Shown one piece after another: positions 40,301-50,373 of a stretch of DNA of 64,000 bases (positions are counted from its first letter, which is position 1; each line of letters begins with the position of its first letter). The translations under genes and the position numbers were made by a program. Origin of the DNA: Chaetoceros tenuissimus (taxonomy: Eukaryota; Bacillariophyta; Thalassiosirophyceae; Chaetocerotales; Chaetocerotaceae); NCBI GenBank assembly GCA_021927905.1, contig BLLK01000052.1, positions 126,501 to 190,500 of the forward strand. Reading direction: 5' to 3'. The notes under the pieces were generated by a model. It did no database searches. It worked only from the letters and a program-made list of their open reading frames with translations, and was not told where the DNA came from.

Positions 40301-41240
40301 TTATAAACGGTCACCTCCATCATACCTACATTCAATAGAGTTGTATGGATATTCATCACAAATACCATCACCTATTTTCGATGTATCTATCATTGTAAAA
40401 TTTTCTACTTCATTGCATCCGGGATAGAAAAGATTAAAATTTATGCAATCGCCTCCATCCATAGAGCATTCAGGGATATTAAAAACCTGTTACATTCATT
40501 TATTAATAAGGAGTATGGAGTATTGAAACAAGTAGCACAGTAATACATTCTTCGTACTCGCCATATCGCAAACGTCATTTTCAACAAGATTCCAATTTGA
40601 ACTAAACGAAGGAGTAGCTTTTTCACATAGTGGATACTTCGCTTTGATCTCGGATTCAACACTACAATCACCTCCATCATATCTACAAACTGCAGAATCA
40701 TATGGAGTTCCATCGCACACTCCATTCCCTAGTAATGATAAGTCGTCAACAAGGCAACTAGAATAAAGTAAATTGTATTTAGAGCAATCATCACCATCAA
40801 AGGCGCAGTCAGGATGATTGAATTCCATGTCACAAACTCCATTTTCAAGAAGTTTCCAATCTGAGTAGAAGGAAGGACTAGTATTTACACACTTTGGATA
40901 CTTGAGGGCTTTGAGAATGCCTCTGTCTTCTGCAATGAGTACTAGCACTAAAGCAGACAAAGCAAGAGCAAGTATGAAGTGCAAAATCACGCTCTTAATT
41001 GTTGTTCCATTTTTCCAACAACTTTTTTGTTGGTGGTTGCGTCCGAAGTTTCAATTTCACTTTGCATTAATGATATACCAACAGCTTCTGCTTTCGCCGT
41101 CTTCAGTAACAAATCTGTACCAAAGAAACCTCATCGAGCCACAGGGAAGAAAGCATTATCAAGAGATAATATAACATAAAGTGCAGTTACGTCTTAAAAT
41201 AGGTCGATAATATCAGAGCTTTGTATTATGACGATATGAC
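40301..41240 (-). pseudogene. Degraded polytopic LNR protein (third member of the copy A/B family)
   Basis: Reading down the minus strand from about 41240: DVTALYVILSLDNAFF, then a stop where copies A/B have Arg (VAR*GFFG), the linker to LRA, a frameshift near 40985, a TM segment (VILHFILALALSALVLVLIA), and LNR modules (WKLLENGVCDMEFNHPDCAFDGDDC; NGVCDGTPYDSAVCRYDGGDC; further partial ones). A probable intron at 40487-40546 joins FNIPECSMDGGDC. The final LNR ends GGDR instead of GGDC before TAA at 40301. Upstream of VTAL another stop replaces a Lys. Two stops, one frameshift and a lost Cys make it a pseudogene of the family at 10804 and 12679. Confidence 0.7.
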
Positions 41241-41549
41241 TATTGCAAGCAAAGAACGTAAATATTTAATGTCAAAATGCACAAAGCAATAAGTCATAGA
41301 TACTTACGATACTATGAGAACAATGAAGCCCTGTGCGCACTTTAATACGTTTGGTAGTAGAACTTTTGACATCTAGTATCCTCTTGAACGCCTTTGATTC
41401 TCTTCTATTGGTATGTCACCCCAGGGATGAGGTCCATTCAAACGTTTGATAGTGAATGATAGCTACTGAATAAGAATCAAATTAGATCTCGTAAAATTCT
41501 CCGTTAGTTCTCATTTGAGGATATTTTCATCAGTTTCTTTTACATCAAG
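41241..41549. other. Intergenic, no gene seen
   Basis: AT-rich spacer between the LNR pseudogene and the palindromic element. It ends with CAAG (41546-41549), the left target-site copy. The homologous 5' part of the pseudogene (TM1-TM3 region of copies A/B) was not recognised here. Confidence 0.4.
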
Positions 41550-41708
41550 TGTAACACACAAAAAGAGGGATGATAGTATCTTATAATTAAAGCTATTTGT
41601 TCGTTGTTTGGATATGTTGTTTGATATATTCTTCGGAATCTTGAGAATAATGAGGCGCATCACCGATAGACATCAATCGTGGAGCTATATTAGTAAATGA
41701 GTGTTACA
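41550..41708 (-). repeat. LTR copy, inverted, left end
   Basis: 159 bp, TG...CA ends, reverse complement of the LTR at 48316-48474. It forms the left boundary of the insertion. Confidence 0.9.
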
Positions 41709-44700
41709 TCGGTTCTTCTTCTCATGTATAAAAAACTCATTGGAAAACTTTCGAAATTCCTTATGGGAAATTCGTTTAGATATGGGCTCATGTTTTATTC
41801 CAATTTTGAGAAAAAATATGAGAAGATTTCCGGTAGCCTATAGAGAGGGAGAGAAAGGAGATGGTGGTTGTGCAATGAAAAGGTAAAATATGATCGGGAA
41901 AAATAGAAATGTCAAGTGAGATACTGTACCAATGTGCTTGAGATGTCGAATGAAGTAATGAGGAGTAGTAGAGATTGAAGTCTAAAGAAGACCGTCTGGC
42001 ATAAATAGGGCGTGTTTCTGTCAACTTAAAAGTCTGGGAATATGTCCATAGAGTAAGAGGAAACGGTCATTCTCAGAAGGTAGCTAAACAATGCCAATAT
42101 AAAAATTATATTTGAGGTCGAAATTGTCGTTGATGAAGGAATAAGATGGAGTTCCAGATCGAAGAAACTGAGCGTTCCGAAGAGATACCATGTCTGGTCC
42201 GAACTTGGTCCAAGCTTCCTGATGAAGAAGAGGGTAACAAAGCAAAAAAGATGTGAGTTTTAAAACCAAATGCAATACTTTGCCTCGAAGTAATCCTAGC
42301 GAACGTAAAATACGATAAGCTAAAGAAAACTCGTCCTCAGCAGTTGGCGATTGGAGATTGGAGATAAAAGTTGTTGCCTCGAAGTAATCCTAGCGAACGT
42401 AAAATACGATAAGCTAAAGAAAACTCGTCCTCAGCAGTTGGAGATTGGAGATTGGAGATTGGAGATTGGAGATTGGAGATAAAAGTTGTTGCCTCGAAGT
42501 AATCCTAGCGAACGTAAAATACGATAAGCTAAAGAAAACTCGTCCTCAGCAGTTGGAGATTGGAGATTGGAGATAAAAGTTGTTGCCTCGAAGCAATCCT
42601 AGCGAACGTAAAATACGATAAGCTAAAGAAAACTCGTCCTCAGCAGTTGGAGATTGGAGATTGGAGATAAAGTTGTTGCCTCGAAGTAATCCTAGCGAAC
42701 GTAAAATACGATAAGCTAAAGAAAACTTGTCCTCAGCAGTTGGAGATTGGAGATTGGAGATAAAAGTTGCCTCAAATAGAAGGAGTAGATTGGTGATGTC
42801 TAGTAGTGTATGTCTTGATAGTGTAGCAATTAAATACGGCGAAGAGCTCTAGAAGTACTCGGAGGTCCGAAGAAAGATCTTGATTCATGCATAATACGAA
42901 AGTCGATACTAGGTACTGTCGATTGCATGGGCTGATACGAACTTGTCTATACGTCTGTCTAAGATTCCTGAAAAAGAAGGGAGTAACAAGATAAAATAAG
43001 ATGTGAGTCGTAAAAATAGATGCAATACTATACCTTGTAGACCTGCTGTCCAGATGAATGAAATGAAAGAGAAGCAAGTGTGGTCCAAACGAGACCCAGA
43101 CTATGAAGCAAAGTGTAAAAAGAAGAAACTTGGAGATAGAGACTGTAGAGATTGTTCCAAAATGAGAAATAGCTGTGAATGAAGTGTCGAGATGGAGAGG
43201 GAGATGAATGAAGTAGAAGTAGAGCGTTCCGAAGGTAGAGTGGGCTTGTGAGGGTAGACATACTCGTGAACTGTAGACCGTAGCAATTGTTCCAAACGTA
43301 AAATGAGCTGGTCGCAATATTATTCACTGAGGTCTGAAGCAAATGCGTATCGAGATGTAGACTGACTTTGATGCAAACTATGAAGGTAGAGACTTATCCA
43401 AAGACAATAATAGTTGCTCCAAGGCAGGTACAAATGTGTGTCATCTATCAGAAGAGAGTTTTAGAGAGCGATTAGATTGTGAGTCAAAAGCAATTGTAAA
43501 CTATACCGAATAGCCAAAAATGATTGCGAATGAAAATGCGTTTTAAACGTGACGTCAATGAAATATATGGCGACAGAAACTCGAATATATTTCGAATGAT
43601 TGCGAGAAAGAATGTAGGTGAAGCAAAACCTGATCATGGCCAAAACTGCAAAGGTAGGGTCCTCGGTACCCTGTGATGGATTGAAAGTAATTGTAAAGCA
43701 AATGTAAACAGCTAGTGACGAAGGATATGAATGGGGAGACTTGAATTCGTAGTTGAAATTTGTAGTTCTCGTGAATGAAAGTATATTGCCGAGGTAGAGA
43801 CAAGGAAAAAGAAAGCGGATGCGTTCCGATTATGCGGAACTGGAAGGGTGTAGCGAAGTATTTGCAGCGAGTAGAGTAGTAGTGCCAATAGGGGACAGTA
43901 GCAGCTGCTCGACAATGATCTAATCCTTGCGATATATAGAAGTTGATAAACACGGACAAGCTCAGAAGTAATACAAACTTGTTGTCATCTATTGGAAAAG
44001 AGGGTTATAGAGCAAAGTAAATTGTAAGTTGAATATAATTGAAATACTATACCGAGTAACAGCGAAGAAAATCATGCGTGTGAAGCGTGACGTATGACGC
44101 GAGATATGAAGGCAATGACTTGAATGCGTAGGCGAGATCTTTATTCTTCCAAAAGACTGTAGCTATTGAGATATCGCAGAAGTGAAGGCAAAGGTAGACA
44201 CAAGAATTGCATCCTAGGACTGAATCTTGAATGGCGCAAAGTACGAAACTGTGTCCATTACTGTGAAGTGTCAGACCCCACATAGAAAATCAAAATGTTA
44301 GTAAAATAAAAGAGTTGCTTCAAAGTAATCCTAGCCAACGTTAAGTAACGAATATAGCTAAAGAAAACTCATCATCAGCGATTGTAGATTGTAGATGCCT
44401 CAAAGTAGTCCTAGCGAGCGTTCACAACGACTTAAAGCTAAAGAAAACTCATCATCAGCGAGTAGAGTTGTAGAGTTGTAGTTTTGCCTCAAAGTAGACC
44501 TAGCAAGCGTTCACAACGACTTAAAGCGAAGGAAAACTCATCATCAGCGAGTAGAGTTGTAGAGTTGTAGTTTTGCCTCAAAGTAAACCTAGCAAGCGTT
44601 TATAGCAAGCTAAGAAGACTCATCATCAGCGGGTTAGATGGTAGATAAAAGTTTTGCCTCAAAGTAGACCTAGCATGTTCATATAAGAAGCGAAGGAAAA

Positions 44701-44802
44701 CTCATCATGGACGAGAGTGAAAGAAGATTACAGCAATGACTCAAAGTAGACCTAGCAAGTGTTCATAACGAACGAAGGAAGGAATTTCGAAAGTTTTCCC
44801 GA

Positions 44803-44961
44803 TGTAACACTCATTTACTAATATAGCTCCACGATTGATGTCTATCGGTGATGCGCCTCATTATTCTCAAGATTCCGAAGAATATATCAAACAACATATC
44901 CAAACAACGAACAAATAGCTTTAATTATAAGATACTATCATCCCTCTTTTTGTGTGTTACA
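44803..44961 (+). repeat. LTR copy, internal
   Basis: 159 bp, TG...CA, same length and orientation as the right LTR. It is preceded by a shortened copy of the sequence that precedes the right LTR (GGAATTTCGAAAGTTTTCC, then CGA) and followed directly by TGGCACCGAATG. Confidence 0.9.
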
Positions 44962-44976
44962 TGGCACCGAATGTTC
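44962..44976 (+). other. Primer-binding-like site
   Basis: TGGCACCGAATGTTC begins immediately after the LTR. A TGG start complementary to a tRNA CCA end at this position is typical of LTR retroelement minus-strand priming. The matching tRNA would end CATTCGGTGCCA; its identity was not determined. Confidence 0.55.
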
Positions 44977-45252
44977 ATCAAACCCAACCACCGATATGTT
45001 ATATGAGTCGCGAGATATATGTGCTCCGAGCTAACAGTCTGAATGATGGTTTTATTTTACTTTGCAGAACAGCGATTGATGTACTCACTAGTTTTACTCA
45101 ATTTTGTGTTGAGGAGTGTCAAGATTCATGCTCATAATCGCCTCTTCATCTCCCTCTGATAGTTTTTATTATTTTATAGTATTACACTCACTCCTTTCCT
45201 TTATAATTACAGGAATGTTTTTCTTTCTTTCCAGTTTCGTCAATGATGAGTT

Positions 45253-45722
45253 TTCCTTCGTTCGTTATGAACACTTGCTAGGTCTACTTTGAGTCATTGC
45301 TGTAATCTTCTTTCACTCTCGTCCATGATGAGTTTTCCTTCGCTTCTTATATGAACATGCTAGGTCTACTTTGAGGCAAAACTTTTATCTACCATCTAAC
45401 CCGCTGATGATGAGTCTTCTTAGCTTGCTATAAACGCTTGCTAGGTTTACTTTGAGGCAAAACTACAACTCTACAACTCTACTCGCTGATGATGAGTTTT
45501 CCTTCGCTTTAAGTCGTTGTGAACGCTTGCTAGGTCTACTTTGAGGCAAAACTACAACTCTACAACTCTACTCGCTGATGATGAGTTTTCTTTAGCTTTA
45601 AGTCGTTGTGAACGCTCGCTAGGACTACTTTGAGGCATCTACAATCTACAATCGCTGATGATGAGTTTTCTTTAGCTATATTCGTTACTTAACGTTGGCT
45701 AGGATTACTTTGAAGCAACTCT
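45253..45722 (+). repeat. Tandem repeat cluster 1 (mirrored at 44311-44780)
   Basis: About six or seven degenerate units of roughly 65-85 bp, each containing GATGATGAGTTTTC(C/T)TT, then GCTTGCTAGGTCTACTTTGA. Many units are separated by an ACAACTCT(ACAACTCT) linker. The units differ by substitutions, so this is an older array than cluster 2. The left arm carries the same array in reverse complement. Confidence 0.8.
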
Positions 45723-45980
45723 TTTATTTTACTAACATTTTGATTTTCTATGTGGGGTCTGACACTTCACAGTAATGGACACAGTTTCGTACTTTGCGCC
45801 ATTCAAGATTCAGTCCTAGGATGCAATTCTTGTGTCTACCTTTGCCTTCACTTCTGCGATATCTCAATAGCTACAGTCTTTTGGAAGAATAAAGATCTCG
45901 CCTACGCATTCAAGTCATTGCCTTCATATCTCGCGTCATACGTCACGCTTCACACGCATGATTTTCTTCGCTGTTACTCG

Positions 45981-46044
45981 GTATAGTATTTCAATTATAT
46001 TCAACTTACAATTTACTTTGCTCTATAACCCTCTTTTCCAATAG
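45981..46044 (+). other. Intron-like segment 1 in LTR element
   Basis: Starts GTATAGTATT, ends CTCTTTTCCAATAG, 64 nt, followed by ATGACAACAAGTTTG. Length and ends match the introns of genes in this window. See also 46527-46588, 47000-47065 and 47748-47807. Confidence 0.45.
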
Positions 46045-46526
46045 ATGACAACAAGTTTGTATTACTTCTGAGCTTGTCCGTGTTTATCAACTTCTATATA
46101 TCGCAAGGATTAGATCATTGTCGAGCAGCTGCTACTGTCCCCTATTGGCACTACTACTCTACTCGCTGCAAATACTTCGCTACACCCTTCCAGTTCCGCA
46201 TAATCGGAACGCATCCGCTTTCTTTTTCCTTGTCTCTACCTCGGCAATATACTTTCATTCACGAGAACTACAAATTTCAACTACGAATTCAAGTCTCCCC
46301 ATTCATATCCTTCGTCACTAGCTGTTTACATTTGCTTTACAATTACTTTCAATCCATCACAGGGTACCGAGGACCCTACCTTTGCAGTTTTGGCCATGAT
46401 CAGGTTTTGCTTCACCTACATTCTTTCTCGCAATCATTCGAAATATATTCGAGTTTCTGTCGCCATATATTTCATTGACGTCACGTTTAAAACGCATTTT
46501 CATTCGCAATCATTTTTGGCTATTCG

Positions 46527-46588
46527 GTATAGTTTACAATTGCTTTTGACTCACAATCTAATCGCTCTCTAAAACTCTCTTCTGATAG
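46527..46588 (+). other. Intron-like segment 2 in LTR element
   Basis: Starts GTATAGTTTACAATTG, ends CTCTCTTCTGATAG, 62 nt, followed by ATGACACACATTTG, which resembles the sequence after segment 1. Confidence 0.45.
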
Positions 46589-46999
46589 ATGACACACATT
46601 TGTACCTGCCTTGGAGCAACTATTATTGTCTTTGGATAAGTCTCTACCTTCATAGTTTGCATCAAAGTCAGTCTACATCTCGATACGCATTTGCTTCAGA
46701 CCTCAGTGAATAATATTGCGACCAGCTCATTTTACGTTTGGAACAATTGCTACGGTCTACAGTTCACGAGTATGTCTACCCTCACAAGCCCACTCTACCT
46801 TCGGAACGCTCTACTTCTACTTCATTCATCTCCCTCTCCATCTCGACACTTCATTCACAGCTATTTCTCATTTTGGAACAATCTCTACAGTCTCTATCTC
46901 CAAGTTTCTTCTTTTTACACTTTGCTTCATAGTCTGGGTCTCGTTTGGACCACACTTGCTTCTCTTTCATTTCATTCATCTGGACAGCAGGTCTACAAG

Positions 47000-47065
47000 G
47001 TATAGTATTGCATCTATTTTTACGACTCACATCTTATTTTATCTTGTTACTCCCTTCTTTTTCAG
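47000..47065 (+). other. Intron-like segment 3 in LTR element
   Basis: Starts GTATAGTATTGCATC, ends CCCTTCTTTTTCAG, 66 nt, with ACTCACATCTT in the middle as in segment 4. Confidence 0.5.
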
Positions 47066-47254
47066 GAATCTTAGACAGACGTATAGACAAGTTCGTATCA
47101 GCCCATGCAATCGACAGTACCTAGTATCGACTTTCGTATTATGCATGAATCAAGATCTTTCTTCGGACCTCCGAGTACTTCTAGAGCTCTTCGCCGTATT
47201 TAATTGCTACACTATCAAGACATACACTACTAGACATCACCAATCTACTCCTTC

Positions 47255-47744
47255 TATTTGAGGCAACTTTTATCTCCAATCTCCAACTGCTGAGGACAAG
47301 TTTTCTTTAGCTTATCGTATTTTACGTTCGCTAGGATTACTTCGAGGCAACAACTTTATCTCCAATCTCCAATCTCCAACTGCTGAGGACGAGTTTTCTT
47401 TAGCTTATCGTATTTTACGTTCGCTAGGATTACTTCGAGGCAACAACTTTTATCTCCAATCTCCAATCTCCAACTGCTGAGGACGAGTTTTCTTTAGCTT
47501 ATCGTATTTTACGTTCGCTAGGATTACTTCGAGGCAACAACTTTTATCTCCAATCTCCAATCTCCAATCTCCAATCTCCAATCTCCAACTGCTGAGGACG
47601 AGTTTTCTTTAGCTTATCGTATTTTACGTTCGCTAGGATTACTTCGAGGCAACAACTTTTATCTCCAATCTCCAATCGCCAACTGCTGAGGACGAGTTTT
47701 CTTTAGCTTATCGTATTTTACGTTCGCTAGGATTACTTCGAGGC
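47255..47744 (+). repeat. Tandem repeat cluster 2 (mirrored at 42282-42771)
   Basis: Five units of about 90-115 bp: GCTGAGGACGAGTTTTCTTT, AGCTTATCGTATTTTACGTT, CGCTAGGATTACTTCGAGGC, then a run of two to six ATCTCCA heptamers. Unit length varies through heptamer number. The core is recognisably related to cluster 1. Confidence 0.85.
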
Positions 47745-47747
47745 AAA

Positions 47748-47807
47748 GTATTGCATTTGGTTTTAAAACTCACATCTTTTTTGCTTTGTTACCCTCTTCT
47801 TCATCAG
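47748..47807 (+). other. Intron-like segment 4 in LTR element
   Basis: Starts GTATTGCATTTGG, ends CCCTCTTCTTCATCAG, 60 nt. It lies directly after tandem repeat cluster 2. Confidence 0.45.
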
Positions 47808-48315
47808 GAAGCTTGGACCAAGTTCGGACCAGACATGGTATCTCTTCGGAACGCTCAGTTTCTTCGATCTGGAACTCCATCTTATTCCTTCATCAACGAC
47901 AATTTCGACCTCAAATATAATTTTTATATTGGCATTGTTTAGCTACCTTCTGAGAATGACCGTTTCCTCTTACTCTATGGACATATTCCCAGACTTTTAA
48001 GTTGACAGAAACACGCCCTATTTATGCCAGACGGTCTTCTTTAGACTTCAATCTCTACTACTCCTCATTACTTCATTCGACATCTCAAGCACATTGGTAC
48101 AGTATCTCACTTGACATTTCTATTTTTCCCGATCATATTTTACCTTTTCATTGCACAACCACCATCTCCTTTCTCTCCCTCTCTATAGGCTACCGGAAAT
48201 CTTCTCATATTTTTTCTCAAAATTGGAATAAAACATGAGCCCATATCTAAACGAATTTCCCATAAGGAATTTCGAAAGTTTTCCAATGAGTTTTATACAT
48301 GAGAAGAAGAACCGA

Positions 48316-48474
48316 TGTAACACTCATTTACTAATATAGCTCCACGATTGATGTCTATCGGTGATGCGCCTCATTATTCTCAAGATTCCGAAGAATATAT
48401 CAAACAACATATCCAAACAACGAACAAATAGCTTTAATTATAAGATACTATCATCCCTCTTTTTGTGTGTTACA
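48316..48474 (+). repeat. LTR copy, right end
   Basis: 159 bp, TG...CA, followed by CAAG (48475-48478), the right copy of the 4-bp target duplication. It is preceded by purine-rich GAGAAGAAGAA at 48301-48311. Confidence 0.9.
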
Positions 48475-48489
48475 CAAGCAAGGCCACAC

Positions 48490-49578
48490 TACTCACTACC
48501 GACAAAAGAAATTTTCAACAGATCACTTCATCTTCTACTAAAGCAAACATATCCATGTCGAGAACTAGGTCAATCAGAATGCCTAATCAACAAAGAAGAT
48601 AAAAAGAATATACATACTCTTCATTCTTGGACTACGCAATGATATTACCTATGGTGTACCCATCAAAACAAATTGGGCAGCCTGAGGGATCATGAAGATC
48701 ATCGCAACTGCCTTCAACAGAGTTAAGGTGGCATTTGCTATTCATAGCTCATATATTACGGTAGGGCACAACGATGATGATATGCTTCTTTTGCAGGATT
48801 GTCTCGCTTTGAAGTCTTTCCTTTGTTCTTCCTCGTTTCTAGCATTGTTTTTCCTCATCCTCGAGTATTTCTCTGTAATCTCCCAATTGAAATATTGATC
48901 AGTGAGCATTTTAGTTAATCACCTTGTGACTAGCACGTTAGAGATTGGGATTTGAGTTATGAAAATCCTCATTCTCATTGACAACTTCATTCAAACAAGG
49001 GAGACTGTTTATTGAGATGTTCGAATGGCACAAAGAGGACTCGACGATAATAGTATGTTTTGTTTAAGCAGAATAGAATTTCGAAAGCTCGAGAAAAGTC
49101 TGCCTCGTCCTTGAGATTCCTTGTGAATTTTTAATTCTTTTTCATATTTGGTTTCGAGATGAGTTAGCCTCATTGATCTTTGAAATAAGATAGCAGCATG
49201 TGGCAAGATACTGTATCAAATATCTCGATAGAAATGTTTCCTGACAAGACAACTCCCTTATGCAGAAGATGTGTAAGTACCAAGATGAGTGTCTCTTGTA
49301 TGATTTGTGCTTCCTCTTGCTCCATTGATGGATGCATTGGAGCTTCTGCTAACGTTTGCGTCCTCTGTTTCTCCTCTCTGTGCCTGTTGTTCCAGGGCAT
49401 CCAATCTTTGCTGATATCGCTCTATACTATCTGGCATCCTGTGTTGCCCGTTGCTGCTCCGATCGCGATCGGAGCAGCAGTAATAATGACATGCAAAGTA
49501 AATTGTAGTATAGACGAAGGCAAATACCACAAAAGTAATTGCAAATGTCTTCTCAGGAGATTCCCCCATGATGGACAA
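48490..49578 (-). pseudogene. TM-RING protein, heavily degraded
   Basis: On the minus strand, 49578 downward encodes MSIMGESPEKTF, a TM helix (FVVFAFVYTTIYFACHYYCC) and a linker (RDTHLG; then in another frame HKGVVLSGN; then LPHAAILFQRSMRL). The linker follows the cytosolic linker of the LNR-RING protein at 30914 in order. Further down (about 48930-48490) come a coiled segment (SETILQKKH) and a RING remnant CPICFDGYTIGNIIA*SKNEE, where W is a TAG stop and later Cys and His ligands are changed to Tyr. At least three frame changes are needed. No LNR ectodomain was found upstream. Confidence 0.6.
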
Positions 49579-49879
49579 AGTTATAATAAGTGTTTCTATT
49601 TTTGGCAGTATGCTAGAAGTGCTTGAACAATTGTTTCTTAATTATAGTCCTTACATGGAGAACCGTATTGCAATTCGACATTTCACGAATGAGTTGTTTT
49701 ATATACTTATCTGAGCTCGGGTGGAGACAAGCAATGAGAACTATGAACAGACGACCCTACGGCGTACGTACCGTACGTTCGTACTTGTGTTCTGACGAGT
49801 TTGCAATAATTTATGTGAAGTATCCATTTGCCACCCTTCATCCCCCTATCGAGAGGAGGAAACCAAGTAATTTTTTTAA

Positions 49880-50258
49880 ATTTCTTTGATCTTTGTCTCA
49901 AGCAAAGATAATCATTTCGACACATTTGGACAATCATTATGTTCGACCAACCAAGGCACAATGCAATCCGTATGAAAGGCATTTGCACACTCATCATTCT
50001 TAGATCATGCGATATCATCGCCTTCGACATATTCTTCGCAACAAATCTTTTGGATTCTTATAGATCAGTGTCATTGCTTTCAGAGATAGAGTTTAGGTTA
50101 TATTTATTCATGGCTCGTATGCTACGAAGAGTCTCGACCACAATATCATGCTTCCTTTGCAGAATAGATTGCTGAGCTTTTAAATCTTCTTTGTCGTGAT
50201 CATTTTCAGTATTAAACTTTATCTCTTTCTCCTCCTTATCTCCATTCAAGTACATCAA
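49880..50258 (-). pseudogene. RING-H2 protein fragment
   Basis: From 50258: MMYLNGDKEEKEIKF, a charged coil (LKAQQSILQRKHDIV), then after a stop and frame change ICCEEYVEGDDIA*SKNDECANAFHTDCIVPWLVEHNDCP and, after another shift, MCRNDYLCLRQR. This aligns with the RING of the LNR-RING protein at 30914. Defects are a TGA at the Trp codon before SK, His to Asn in the ligand position (CANAFH), and a frameshift before MC. The preceding coil matches the pseudogene at 48490, so the two are tandem relatives. Confidence 0.6.
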
Positions 50259-50373
50259 ACTAAGATGATAGCCTCAAATGACCTCATCTTCCTTTGACTT
50301 CGTAGAGGAGATGACTTTCTTGTGAACATAACTTGTGAGGACAAGAGGTTTTTAATTATTGAGATCATTTCTC

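Larger units (their letters stand above)
41550..48474. mobile_element. Palindromic non-coding LTR retroelement (LARD-like) with 3.2-kb arms
   Basis: A 6925-bp insertion flanked by a 4-bp direct repeat CAAG (41546-41549, 48475-48478). The left arm (41550-44780) is the reverse complement of the right arm (45253-48474). The centre (44781-45252) holds a third LTR copy (44803-44961), a primer-binding-like site (TGGCACCGAATG, 44962-44973) and about 280 bp of unique leader. Read on the plus strand, 44803-48474 is an ordinary non-autonomous LTR element: LTR, PBS, 3.35 kb without gag/pol, purine-rich GAGAAGAAGAA, LTR. The left arm is an inverted partial copy of the same element ending in an inverted LTR. 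Both outer ends are therefore the same LTR terminus. Arm differences I found: a 2-nt homopolymer change, one 7-nt repeat unit and one substitution. Confidence 0.85.

Noticed and set aside
42282-42771. Regular repeat array as a CRISPR array
   Set aside because: Units are direct tandem satellites with internal heptamer slippage and no unique spacers, inside a eukaryotic LTR element.
42772-47261. Long frames in the palindrome arms (for example 78, 134 and 181 codons) as genes
   Set aside because: They occur in identical form in both arms, show no recognisable domain, overlap each other in different frames and cross the intron-like segments without making a continuous protein. They do not resemble gag or pol.
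41550-48474. Palindrome as pure assembly artefact
   Set aside because: The arms differ by a 2-nt homopolymer change, a 7-nt repeat unit and a substitution, the centre is asymmetric and unique, and a target duplication flanks the whole. An artefact is still possible until spanning reads are seen.
41550-48474. Polinton/Maverick or viral genome with long terminal inverted repeats
   Set aside because: No capsid, polymerase B or integrase genes; the ends are 159-bp LTRs with TG...CA, and a PBS-like site follows the internal copy.
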